From Microbulbifer halophilus (GTDB taxonomy: Bacteria > Pseudomonadota > Gammaproteobacteria > Pseudomonadales > Cellvibrionaceae), in assembly GCF_026183675.1 (NCBI RefSeq), contig NZ_JAPIVK010000027.1:1-64000 (forward strand): DNA of 64,000 nt. Reading direction: 5' to 3'. The translations under genes and the position numbers were made by a program. Positions 9,610 to 19,559 of the stretch are shown one piece after another (the stretch's first letter is position 1; each line of letters begins with the position of its first letter). The notes below the pieces were generated by a model. It was not told the DNA's origin, did not search any database, and saw only the letters and a list, made by a program, of their open reading frames with translations.

Positions 9610-11082
9610 ATGCATTTTGTCGTCAAGTTCTTCCCCGAGATCACCATCAAGAGCAACCCGGTACGCAAGCGCATGTCGCGGCAGCTCAAGGACAACCTGT
9701 CCACCCTGCTCAAGCGGGTGGACGACCGCATCAAGGTGCACAAGGACTGGGAGAAAATCGACGTCATCGCCCCGAACGCGGTGGCGCATCTGGCGGACCG
9801 CATCGAGGAAGTGCTGGCACACACCCCCGGCATCGCCAACTTTTCCCGCGTACGCCAGTTCCCGCTGGGCGAGCTGCAGGATATCTACGAGAAGACCCGC
9901 GAGGTCTGGGGCCAGCGGCTGGCCGGCAAGACCTTCTGCGTGCGCGCCAAGCGCACCGGCAATCACGACTTCAAGTCCCTGGACGTGGAGCAGTATGTGG
10001 GCGGCGGCCTCAACCAGCACACCGATGCCGCCGGGGTAAAACTGAAAAACCCGGACATCACCGTGAAACTGGAGATCCGCCACGACAAGCTGAACGTGAT
10101 CGAGGAACAGCACCCCGGCCTGGGCGGCTTCCCCATGGGCACCCAGGACCCGGTATTGTCACTGGTGTCCGGCGGCTTCGACTCCACCGTGGCCAGCTAC
10201 CTGACCATGAAGCGCGGCATCCGCACCCACTTCCTGTTCTTCAACCTGGGGGGGCGCGAGCACGAGCTGGGCGTGAAGGAAGTGGCCTACTATCTGTGGA
10301 ACCGCTACGGCGCCTCCCACCGGGTGAAGTTCATCAGCGTGCCCTTCGACGAGGTGGTCGCCGAGATTCTCGAGCAGGTAGACGATTCGCAGATGGGCGT
10401 GATCCTCAAGCGCATGATGCTGCGCGCCGCCACCGCCGTCGCCAACGAGCTGGAAGTGGACGCGGTAGTCACCGGCGAGGCCATCGCCCAGGTTTCCAGC
10501 CAGACGCTGCGCAACCTGTCGATCATCGACAGCGTCACCGACACCCTGGTGCTGCGCCCACTGATCACCAGCGACAAGAGCGACATCATCAACACCGCGC
10601 GCGCCATCGGCACTGAGGAATTCGCCGCGAACATGCCCGAGTACTGCGGCGTGATCTCGGTAAAACCCACTACCCGCGCGAAACCGGAAAAAATCGAGAA
10701 GGAAGAGACGCGCTTCGACTTCGCCATCCTCGACCGCGCCGTGCGCAACCGCACCCTGCAGAACATCGACGAAGTGATGGCGGACGTCGAGGGTGAGACG
10801 CCGGACGTGGAAGTGCTGGCCGAGCCCGGCGATGCCGTGGTCATCGATATCCGCCACCCCACCGAGGAAGAGGTGAACCCGCTGGAACTCAAGGGCACCG
10901 AAGTGGAAGCGATTCCCTTCTACCGCCTGAACAATACCTTCGGCGGGCTGGATAAAAGCAAGCACTACCTGCTCTACTGCGCCGGCGGCGTCATGAGCCG
11001 CCTGCACGCCTCGCACCTGCTGGACGAGGGCTACCGCAACGTGGGCGTCTACCGCCCGGAGAAGGGCGACCAGAAGAAATAG
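9610..11082 (+). CDS. thiI: tRNA uracil 4-sulfurtransferase ThiI
   Basis: A 490-residue enzyme that makes 4-thiouridine at tRNA position 8 and supplies sulfur for thiamine thiazole synthesis. Order: N-terminal ferredoxin-like plus THUMP domain (about 1-165), PP-loop adenylation domain with SGGFDSTVAS (about 184-193), and a C-terminal rhodanese domain carrying the persulfide cysteine in LLYCAGGVMS (Cys near 457). The second redox cysteine is in MPEYCGV (near 345). The rhodanese domain marks the E. coli-like long form. Divergent from glnA; ends at a clear terminator. Confidence 0.97.
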   Translation: MHFVVKFFPEITIKSNPVRKRMSRQLKDNLSTLLKRVDDRIKVHKDWEKIDVIAPNAVAHLADRIEEVLAHTPGIANFSRVRQFPLGELQDIYEKTREVWGQRLAGKTFCVRAKRTGNHDFKSLDVEQYVGGGLNQHTDAAGVKLKNPDITVKLEIRHDKLNVIEEQHPGLGGFPMGTQDPVLSLVSGGFDSTVASYLTMKRGIRTHFLFFNLGGREHELGVKEVAYYLWNRYGASHRVKFISVPFDEVVAEILEQVDDSQMGVILKRMMLRAATAVANELEVDAVVTGEAIAQVSSQTLRNLSIIDSVTDTLVLRPLITSDKSDIINTARAIGTEEFAANMPEYCGVISVKPTTRAKPEKIEKEETRFDFAILDRAVRNRTLQNIDEVMADVEGETPDVEVLAEPGDAVVIDIRHPTEEEVNPLELKGTEVEAIPFYRLNNTFGGLDKSKHYLLYCAGGVMSRLHASHLLDEGYRNVGVYRPEKGDQKK

Positions 11083-11122
11083 GCCCCGGCTCAAAACACC
11101 TCGGGAAGAGCCGACCGCCGAT

Positions 11123-11248
11123 GCAGGATGGGGAAAAACGCAGGCAGGAAACTGCTCCTGCGTTTTTCACATGTCCGCCATCCCTGGCGGGCTCGCACCC
11201 GTCACCGGGTCTTGATGGGCACGTCGCTACGCTCCTTTCCCATCCTGC
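11123..11248. repeat. dispersed intergenic element with GCAGGATGGG ends
   Basis: The ends GCAGGATGGG and CCCATCCTGC are inverted. The right part (11212-11248, starting TTGATGGGCACGTCGCT) recurs nearly identically at 42029-42066, where the ends are GTAGGATG and CATCCTAC. A mobile or REP-like element is likely. The rest of the 460-base gap (11250-11542) is AT-rich leader of the receptor gene. Confidence 0.65.
11134..11167 (+). terminator. Rho-independent terminator of thiI
   Basis: AAAAACGCAGG pairs with CCTGCGTTTTT, with an inner CAG-GAAA-CTG hairpin cap; the A- and T-runs allow termination in both directions. Confidence 0.85.
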
Positions 11249-11542
11249 GACTTGCCCCGTCGCCAATTCTCAAAACAGCTTTCCAACCGTTATCCTGCGG
11301 ACAAAATCTCGGAAATTACCTGCAAGGTAAAGAAATTTCTTACCTGAAAGATAAGAAAATTCCGCAGGAAAAATACTGTTTATTACCTCCCGGATAATAA
11401 TATTCCCGCTTTTTCAGAGAATAAAAATTAATTGCAGAAATCCTCTCCATCCCGAGTGATTTTGATTTTTTTGTGTGCTAATAATTTCCCCATAAAAATC
11501 CAAAACACCAATAAATATAAAAGTAACAAATGGGAGATAGCG

Positions 11543-14086
11543 ATGTTCGGGACTGAGAAGTTACCGCGGGCCATTCACCTGCTCAGCCTGCCCCTGGCCA
11601 CCGCCGCCACACTGCCGGCGATTGCCCAGGAAACCAAAACCCAACGCGGCCTGGAGGAAGTGGTGGTCACCGCGCAGAAGCGCGAACAGAACCTGCAGGA
11701 CGTGCCGGTGGCAGTGAGCGCCGTCAGCGGCGAACAACTGCAGGAAGCCGTCATCAAGGACGTCTTCGACCTGCAGACCAACACTCCCGGCCTGGTGGCC
11801 GGCCAGAACCAGAACAACACCACTGCCAATTTTGCCATTCGCGGTATCGGTACCTCGGGGCAGAACTTCGGCCTGGAATCCTCTGTGGGCCTGTACGTGG
11901 ACGGCGTCTACCGCTCTCGCCCCAGCTCGATGATCAACAACCTGGTGGACATGGAGGCAGTGGAAGTGCTGCGCGGTCCCCAGGGCACCCTGTTCGGCAA
12001 GAACACCGCCGCCGGCGCGATACAGTTCCGCACCAGGGCGCCGGGCCACGAAACCGACGGCTTCGTCGAGGTGACCGCGGGCAACTACGGTCTGGTCAAC
12101 ACGGCAGCCGCGGCCAACCTGTCGCTGGTACCGGATGTGCTGGCAGTGCGCACCACCGTCTTCAGCAGCGAGCGCGACGGCTACGTGGACGCGAGCATCG
12201 ACGCCGGCACCGAGGACATCAACAACCGCGACCGCTGGGGCGCGCGCCTGCAGGCGCTCTACACCCCCACGGACACCCTGTCCGCGCGGCTGATCCTGGA
12301 CAAGTCCGAGATCGACGAAATCTGCTGCGCGGCGCTGGCGGCACAGGACAGCCTGGTCAACGACGCCGGCGCACCCGGCCCCTCGGCAATATTGCAGGGG
12401 ATCGGCGGCACCATCTTCACCGGCGACCAGTTCGAGGATTACGAGACGGCCCTGAACTTCGCGCCCATTTCCCGGGCCGACGACGCCGGTGCCTCCCTGG
12501 AAGTGAACTGGGACCTGTCCGACAGTTGGACCCTGACCTCGGTGACCGCCAGCCGCGACTACGATTCCTACGACATCATCGACAGCGACTTCGGCAATGT
12601 GGACCTCATCTCCACCGAGAACGATTCCACCCAGAGCTCCGTGTCACAGGAACTGCGCCTGGCCTTCAGCGGCGAACGCGGCAACGCAGTGCTGGGCGCC
12701 TACTACTTCGACCAGGATATAGCGCTCGACTACGAAGTGGTCGATCGCCAACATATCGACGACTTCCTGCCCGCAGCGCTGGGGCTCACCGGCCTCATCG
12801 ACGGCATCGACAGTTTCGCCGGCCTCACCGGTATCGCCTCCGCGGATCCCTTCCTCGAGGACTACCGGGTACCGCACCGCGCCGAACAACAACACCAGAG
12901 CTGGGCCCTGTTCGGCCAGTTCGACTACGACCTCAGCGAAGCCCTGACCCTGACCATGGGCCTGCGCTACACCGAAGAGGACAAGTCGATGCTGACCCGC
13001 TTCTCCGAGTGGATAGGCGACGAACCCTGGGAGTGGAGCGGTCCCACGCCGGACACCCCCACCGCCAGCGGCTACCTGGGCCAGATGGGCGCCGCCTATG
13101 CCGCCGGCGATATGCCCACATTGATGGCCCTGGCCGGCGACCCGGACGTGCAGGCGGCGCTGGCGCCCTTCGCCCGGGAGGGGTGGGGCAACTGGCTGCT
13201 GGCCGCCAACGCGCCGCGCCCGGATATCGACGCGGATCTCTCTGACGAGCAGGTCACCGGCACCGTCAAGCTCAGCTACGCGCTGTCGGCGGACTCGCTC
13301 GTCTACGCCTCCTACGGCACCGGCTACAAGTCCGGCGGCACCAATACCGACCGCATCGCCGCCGGCTTCGAGCCACTGTTCGATGCCGAAAATTCCGACG
13401 CGGTGGAAGTGGGCCTCAAATCCGAGTTCCCGGCACAGTCCCTGCGCCTGAACCTGGCCCTGCACCACACCGCGCTGGACAACTACCAGGCCAACGCCTT
13501 CACCGGCGACGGCTTCAACCTGCAGAACGCCGGCGATCTGGAATCCTACGGCGCCGAGGCGGAGCTCTTCTGGTCGCCGGCGGACAACACCACCGTCACC
13601 GCCGCCTACGCCTACACCAAAGCCACCTTCAAGGAATTCAGCCGCGGCAACTGCTGGGTCGCCACCCCCTGGCACACCGGCGAGCCGGACCCGGGCCAGA
13701 CGGACCCGAGCGTCAATGTCTGTGACCGCACCGGCGATCCGCTGGCCAACACCCCGGACCACTTCCTGACCCTTGGCCTGCGCCAGGATTTCCAGCTCGG
13801 CGGCGGCGTGGACGGCTACCTGCACGGCGAGTACAGCTACAAGTCCGACGCCATGACCTCCAACGTCAACGACCCGCTGATGGAGCAGGAGGCCTACGGC
13901 CTGCTGAACCTGCGCGCCGGCCTGCTGTTCGCCGGCCTCGACGCCGACCTGACCCTGTGGGGCCGCAATGTGCTCGACGAGCGCCCGGTGCGCACCCATT
14001 TCGACGCGGTCATCCAGACCGGCACGGTCATGGCCTACCCGGGCGAGCCGCGCACCTACGGCCTGACCCTCAACAAGCGGTTCTGA
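11543..14086 (+). CDS. TonB-dependent outer-membrane receptor
   Basis: An 847-residue protein starting at the ATG with GGGAG six bases upstream; longer in-frame starts lack a site and would mask the signal peptide (residues 1-29, ending PAIAQ). The plug domain follows (about 45-165: LEEVVVTAQKR, then a VEVLRGPQGTLFGKN signature), then a 22-strand barrel ending in aromatic Phe (LNKRF). It imports a ligand across the outer membrane with TonB-ExbBD energy. The ligand cannot be read; the class with the EEVVVTAQKRE start is abundant in marine polymer degraders and handles varied organic compounds. Single gene with its own terminator. Confidence 0.93.
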   Translation: MFGTEKLPRAIHLLSLPLATAATLPAIAQETKTQRGLEEVVVTAQKREQNLQDVPVAVSAVSGEQLQEAVIKDVFDLQTNTPGLVAGQNQNNTTANFAIRGIGTSGQNFGLESSVGLYVDGVYRSRPSSMINNLVDMEAVEVLRGPQGTLFGKNTAAGAIQFRTRAPGHETDGFVEVTAGNYGLVNTAAAANLSLVPDVLAVRTTVFSSERDGYVDASIDAGTEDINNRDRWGARLQALYTPTDTLSARLILDKSEIDEICCAALAAQDSLVNDAGAPGPSAILQGIGGTIFTGDQFEDYETALNFAPISRADDAGASLEVNWDLSDSWTLTSVTASRDYDSYDIIDSDFGNVDLISTENDSTQSSVSQELRLAFSGERGNAVLGAYYFDQDIALDYEVVDRQHIDDFLPAALGLTGLIDGIDSFAGLTGIASADPFLEDYRVPHRAEQQHQSWALFGQFDYDLSEALTLTMGLRYTEEDKSMLTRFSEWIGDEPWEWSGPTPDTPTASGYLGQMGAAYAAGDMPTLMALAGDPDVQAALAPFAREGWGNWLLAANAPRPDIDADLSDEQVTGTVKLSYALSADSLVYASYGTGYKSGGTNTDRIAAGFEPLFDAENSDAVEVGLKSEFPAQSLRLNLALHHTALDNYQANAFTGDGFNLQNAGDLESYGAEAELFWSPADNTTVTAAYAYTKATFKEFSRGNCWVATPWHTGEPDPGQTDPSVNVCDRTGDPLANTPDHFLTLGLRQDFQLGGGVDGYLHGEYSYKSDAMTSNVNDPLMEQEAYGLLNLRAGLLFAGLDADLTLWGRNVLDERPVRTHFDAVIQTGTVMAYPGEPRTYGLTLNKRF

Positions 14087-14125
14087 TCTCCAGAGGGAGA
14101 ACCTTTCCTCACAGTAGTCTTGCAT

Positions 14126-14150
14126 GGGGCCGCTCCGCGGCCCCTTTTTT
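14126..14150 (+). terminator. Rho-independent terminator of the receptor gene
   Basis: GGGGCCGC-TCC-GCGGCCCC followed by six T, 40 bases after the stop codon. Confidence 0.93.
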
Positions 14151-14342
14151 CCCCGATAGCACCGCCCTGAACGCCGTGCTCTTCCCACAAACCCGCACCT
14201 TCGCCCGCGACGGCGACGAACCGGAGCCGGACGTCATCCACAGCCCGAACTGCGGGCAAAACTCTACGGCGTACAGGCGGAGACAGGCCTGCTGCTCACG
14301 GCGTTTATGGTGCTGAGAACCGGCGCCCACCCTTCGGAGCCA

Positions 14343-14367
14343 TCATCCCGGACTCGATCCGGGATGA
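14343..14367. repeat. dispersed TCATCCCGGA palindrome
   Basis: TCATCCCGGA, CTCGA, TCCGGGATGA: a perfect 10-bp inverted repeat of the same family as those at 52288-52390 and 61628-61652. It is the only recognisable element in the gap 14151-14451. Confidence 0.6.
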
Positions 14368-14451
14368 CGGCCCCTATGCTGCAGCGATGATTGGTTCTTG
14401 TGGTCGTGGGAAAATCATTGAGCTAATGGAGGATGCCCTCCCTTATACTCG

Positions 14452-15138
14452 CTACCAGTACTCGGGCCTTCTTATAGGCTTCTTTCTCGTAGGCACCACA
14501 TCGGGAAGAAGCGATACGCTGAGTTCATCATCCCGTATATAGCGGCGAGTCCAGTCTGCATACTTATTCAGGCGGCCGTTCGCAGGGCGACGGTTGCCCC
14601 GACCGGAGGGAGGTTCAACGGGGATTATCAGTCCAACTTTAACCGCGCCACCGAGATCGTGGCGAATAAAGTGCAACGCTGGCTCCAGATCCGAATCATT
14701 GGATACCAACACCACCTGATCCGCACTGCCGCGCACAACGTCCCTGTAGGCATGCAGGGCAATATTTACATCCGTCTGCTTCTCCTCAAGCCGCCATACT
14801 TCCGCGCGATCATCGTTATCCGGAGGCTCGACAAACCTGGGCAGATTTGCCTTCTCAACGGAATAGAAGCCTTTGATGATTTCGATTTCTGAAGGGTAGA
14901 GAAGCTGCAATGCCCGGTGATAGTCCTGCTGGGACTTCTGGGAAACCGGGCCCTGTGAAGCAAATCTTGTCTTTGTATCCGACGTGAAAAACTTCAGTCT
15001 TGTGACGACCGCCTGCGGTGACTGCGGCTTGAGGATACCGTCGACAAGCAGGCGCCTGATATCCAACCATTTGAACGCCGTATTCCTGAGGCGGCCGTAG
15101 TAGAGGTTGTAGCCATCGACGTAGATTATTGTTTTCAA
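14452..15138 (-). CDS. NYN domain protein (PIN-like nuclease fold)
   Basis: A 228-residue soluble protein starting at TTG (a GGGAAGGGA site lies just upstream). The NYN/LabA-like (DUF88) core shows the three acidic motifs: YVDGYNLYYG at 6-15, EKQTDVNIALHA near 118-129, and VLVSNDSDLEPAL near 142-154. Such proteins share the metal-dependent PIN-type RNase fold, and many act on RNA or in defence; the target here is unknown. The C-terminal 60 residues are basic. It is divergent from typA, and a terminator-like hairpin lies between its start codon and any upstream promoter. Confidence 0.85.
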   Translation of the reverse strand: MKTIIYVDGYNLYYGRLRNTAFKWLDIRRLLVDGILKPQSPQAVVTRLKFFTSDTKTRFASQGPVSQKSQQDYHRALQLLYPSEIEIIKGFYSVEKANLPRFVEPPDNDDRAEVWRLEEKQTDVNIALHAYRDVVRGSADQVVLVSNDSDLEPALHFIRHDLGGAVKVGLIIPVEPPSGRGNRRPANGRLNKYADWTRRYIRDDELSVSLLPDVVPTRKKPIRRPEYW

Positions 15139-15160
15139 GCGATTCCCTTCCCCAGAAATG

Positions 15161-15186
15161 AAAAAACCGCCTGACGGCGGTTTTTT
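15161..15186 (-). terminator. terminator hairpin in the leader of the NYN gene
   Basis: AAAAAACCGCC-TGAC-... pairs with GGCGGTTTTTT (stem CCGCC/GGCGG plus A/T tracts). It sits 23 bases before the TTG start. Since the next gene rightward is divergent, transcripts reaching the NYN gene must either start inside those 23 bases or read through this hairpin. Confidence 0.75.
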
Positions 15187-15442
15187 CTCCCTTCACAAGG
15201 CCAACAAATATGGCCCCGCAATGGGTGAGTCGTGAATACAAATATACTGAACCTGCAGAAAACTACAAGAAACAACAGGGGAGAATGCCCCTCCTGAAAG
15301 GGAAGCTACCGCCAACTTCAGTGCCTTCTTTCCGGGTCAATCCAAAGGAAGCACGAAATGACCAATTGGTCAAAGCCATTAAGCCGCCCACTTTTTGCCC
15401 AATTTATGCGGTTTTGCGCTCGCAGTTGTAACGTCTGACCAC

Positions 15443-15448
15443 TATAAT
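15443..15448 (+). promoter_or_regulatory. -10 element upstream of typA
   Basis: TATAAT, 75 bases before the start; no clear -35 at 17-base spacing. The 336-base gap 15187-15523 otherwise holds only a short palindrome, ACCAATTGGT at 15361. Confidence 0.4.
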
Positions 15449-15523
15449 CGCCGCCTTTGGCCGGACCACTGCTGTACCACAGCCCCGCCCCATTTCATTT
15501 CTCGACTAGCCCAGAGGCCCTTT

Positions 15524-17332
<1,809 letters not shown>

Positions 17333-17342
17333 ACGCGCCCCC

Positions 17343-17372
17343 GGCCGGCTGGAAAATCCAGCCGGCCTTTTT
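17343..17372 (+). terminator. Rho-independent terminator of typA
   Basis: GGCCGGCTGGA-AAA-TCCAGCCGGCC followed by TTTTT: an 11-bp perfect stem, ten bases after the stop codon. Confidence 0.95.
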
Positions 17373-17405
17373 ATTCACACTGGAACCGTGCCGGGGTTTG
17401 CCGGT

Positions 17406-17822
17406 TCACTGCCTGTTCCAGGCGCACCCGTTCTCGCCGAGAGAGTCCAGGTCCTCTTCGAACTCGAACAGTTTTCCGTCCCTGCGAATGTACTTGAATT
17501 CGTAGACACGCGCCCCCTGGCTGACGATCACGTATTTCCCTCCGGAATCGTTCGCCGCGACCTCCTCCCATTCCACTTCAAATTCCGAAGGCCGCCCCGG
17601 CTCCATTCTGGTTTCCTTCATGCCTGTATTCTCGACCGGGATCTTGCCACTCCCGCTTTCGTAAGTGACGTATCCCGTTTTCTGGTCCCCGGGCGGAAAA
17701 TCGAATTGGAGCCTGAGGGGCTTCTCGAGCCCGACGGATTGGAAGCAGCGAAAATCACCTTCCTCCGACAGGGCACCACTGCATAGAAAAAAACCCAGCA
17801 TAAGGCCAATCAACTTTTTCAC
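17406..17822 (-). CDS. small exported hypothetical protein
   Basis: A 138-residue protein from a GTG start supported by GGAGG five bases upstream; a longer frame to 17861 would put 13 extra residues before the signal sequence. Residues 1-19 (KKLIGLMLGFFLCSGALS) are a signal peptide. The mature part is acidic with two cysteines (about 24 and 133), probably disulfide-linked in the periplasm, and reads as beta-rich. No family is recognised. It is convergent with typA and stands apart from the gene at 17913. Confidence 0.7.
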   Translation of the reverse strand: MKKLIGLMLGFFLCSGALSEEGDFRCFQSVGLEKPLRLQFDFPPGDQKTGYVTYESGSGKIPVENTGMKETRMEPGRPSEFEVEWEEVAANDSGGKYVIVSQGARVYEFKYIRRDGKLFEFEEDLDSLGENGCAWNRQ

Positions 17823-17912
17823 TGATTCCTCCAGTTGCGCCTGAGAAGCACTGTGCTTCAAATTCTAGTCCGGAAAGCCATGGTTTCCCGCCCGGTTCCT
17901 CAAAGCGTAAAC

Positions 17913-18320
17913 TCAACGCCTGCCAAACGGCCGCGGCCGCACCCAGAACCAACTGACCACCACAAGTGCCCCGAACAGCGAATAGCAGGCCACAAACACC
18001 CACTCCGGCGCCCGGTAATACAGAATGTTTTCCAGCCAATGGGCAATAAAGGATCCGGAGTAAACCGCACCCCCCGCCCGTTCCCGCAGCGCCATTTCCC
18101 ATATGGTGAGAGGGCAGATAACACTGAACCAGGACTGCAACACCACCACAGCGATGGCGGCGAGATGCGCCAGCCGGAACCACGGGTTGCGCACCCAGCG
18201 CCAGGCGCGCAGCTTGCCGATCAGGATCAACAGAAGGCCGAAGACCACGAAGGCGACAAAAAGCACGTGGGCGGCCAGGATAGCGTCCGCCGCCAGGAGG
18301 TAAAGTTCAGAAGGTTCCAT
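17913..18320 (-). CDS. DUF2784 family membrane protein
   Basis: A 135-residue integral membrane protein with four predicted helices (about 7-35, 48-70, 86-102, 108-126). AAHVLFVAFVVFG at the start, a central CPLTIWEMALRERAG segment and SFIAHWLENILYYRAPEW are typical of DUF2784 proteins, whose function is unknown. It may share a transcript with the gene at 18339, 18 bases upstream. Confidence 0.85.
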   Translation of the reverse strand: MEPSELYLLAADAILAAHVLFVAFVVFGLLLILIGKLRAWRWVRNPWFRLAHLAAIAVVVLQSWFSVICPLTIWEMALRERAGGAVYSGSFIAHWLENILYYRAPEWVFVACYSLFGALVVVSWFWVRPRPFGRR

Positions 18321-18338
18321 AGCCTGTACAGAAGCCGG

Positions 18339-18779
18339 TCAGAGGACTTTCTCAGCGTGACTGACAACGCGCCTGCAAAACGCCACCAGCTCATCGTGAG
18401 AAAGATCATTCTTGCAATCGTTTGTCCGCCACGCGCAGATTTTGAAATCGGCCGCACCCAAGCCGTCCCCGACGTGGTCTACGGAAGGCAAGAAGCGGAA
18501 TCGCTTTTTGTATTCGCGGCGAAGCGACTTTGATTCCTCGTTGCTGTATTGACTCAGAAGAGACCAGTCGAGCGGCTCTCCCGTGTAGAAATCATTCCCG
18601 CACGACTCAATAACGGCGGCGTGGATCGCCCGCTTGTACTCTGCAACTGTGGCCGTGTCATTTCCCCGGTTTCGATCGCGACGCACATGGGCTATCGCCT
18701 TGCGCTGCAACCAGCGTTCATAGGCCGCCTGGTCCTGCAGGTTTTCGAGGAAAGGAGGAATCCGGTACTTCTTGTTCAT
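18339..18779 (-). CDS. HNH-like nuclease-fold hypothetical protein
   Basis: A 146-residue soluble protein. The N-terminal half is helical and basic (RKAIAHVRRDRNRG). From residue 55 on, CGNDFYTGEPLDW, then PSVDHVGDG, then TNDCKNDLSHDEL, follow the order of an HNH endonuclease core: Cys/strand, Asp-His, Asn, and Lys-Asp-Leu-Ser before the last helix. The zinc cysteine pairs of classical HNH proteins are missing, so the call is a fold-level guess. No strong ribosome site precedes the ATG. Upstream of actA on the opposite strand. Confidence 0.55.
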   Translation of the reverse strand: MNKKYRIPPFLENLQDQAAYERWLQRKAIAHVRRDRNRGNDTATVAEYKRAIHAAVIESCGNDFYTGEPLDWSLLSQYSNEESKSLRREYKKRFRFLPSVDHVGDGLGAADFKICAWRTNDCKNDLSHDELVAFCRRVVSHAEKVL

Positions 18780-18914
18780 GATGTTTTTGCAGCCAGTCAG
18801 AAAACAATGCCTCGCGTGACCATGTTATCAGTGCGACAGCACAGATCCACTGCCCCCGCTTATACGCTAGGCTGCTAAAAACCCAGCGACGTATTCGCCG
18901 CACCGAAGATATCC

Positions 18915-19559
18915 ATGCCACAGATATTCCATCCCAGAGTCAACGGCCTGACGCGCATATTGCTCGCCGGCGGCGCCCTGGCGATAGTGGCCTTTGCCTG
19001 TGTCGCTTGGTTTCTCAACCGCTCCCCCTACAGCACCGGCCAGGGCGCGGTTCCCGAACAGCCGGTACCCTTCAGCCACCAGCACCATGTGGGCGGATTG
19101 GGGATCGACTGCCGCTACTGCCATACCGGCGTGGACCGCTCGCGCTTTGCCGGGCTGCCGGATACCCACACCTGCATGAGTTGCCACTCGCAGTTGTGGA
19201 CCGAGGCGCAGATGCTGGCACCGGTGCGCGAAAGCCTGAAGGAAGACAGACCGCTGCGCTGGATGCGCGTGCACCGGCTGCCGGATTTTGTCTACTTTGA
19301 TCATCGGGCCCATGTGACCCGCGGTATCGGCTGCGAATCCTGCCACGGGCGCGTGGACCGCATGCCGCTGATGAGCCAGGCGGCACCCATGACCATGCAG
19401 TGGTGCCTGGACTGCCACCGCAACCCGCAGAAGGCGCTGCGCGCGCCGGACCGGATCACCGCCATGGGCGCTCCGGCCGCCTCCGATCCGAACGCGCTGC
19501 TGCGCCGATACCGGATCCACACGGACCGAATGACCGAGTGCGTGACATGCCACCGATAG
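18915..19559 (+). CDS. actA: Alternative Complex III subunit A, pentahaem cytochrome c
   Basis: A 214-residue cytochrome with one N-terminal membrane anchor (residues 12-34) and five CxxCH haem c motifs: CRYCH, CMSCH, CESCH, CLDCH and CVTCH, the last two residues from the C-terminus. This matches ActA, which carries electrons from the quinol-oxidising core of Alternative Complex III toward the oxidase on the periplasmic side. First gene of the act-cox operon; its end overlaps actB by 13 bases. Standard length for proteobacterial ActA. Confidence 0.93.
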   Translation: MPQIFHPRVNGLTRILLAGGALAIVAFACVAWFLNRSPYSTGQGAVPEQPVPFSHQHHVGGLGIDCRYCHTGVDRSRFAGLPDTHTCMSCHSQLWTEAQMLAPVRESLKEDRPLRWMRVHRLPDFVYFDHRAHVTRGIGCESCHGRVDRMPLMSQAAPMTMQWCLDCHRNPQKALRAPDRITAMGAPAASDPNALLRRYRIHTDRMTECVTCHR

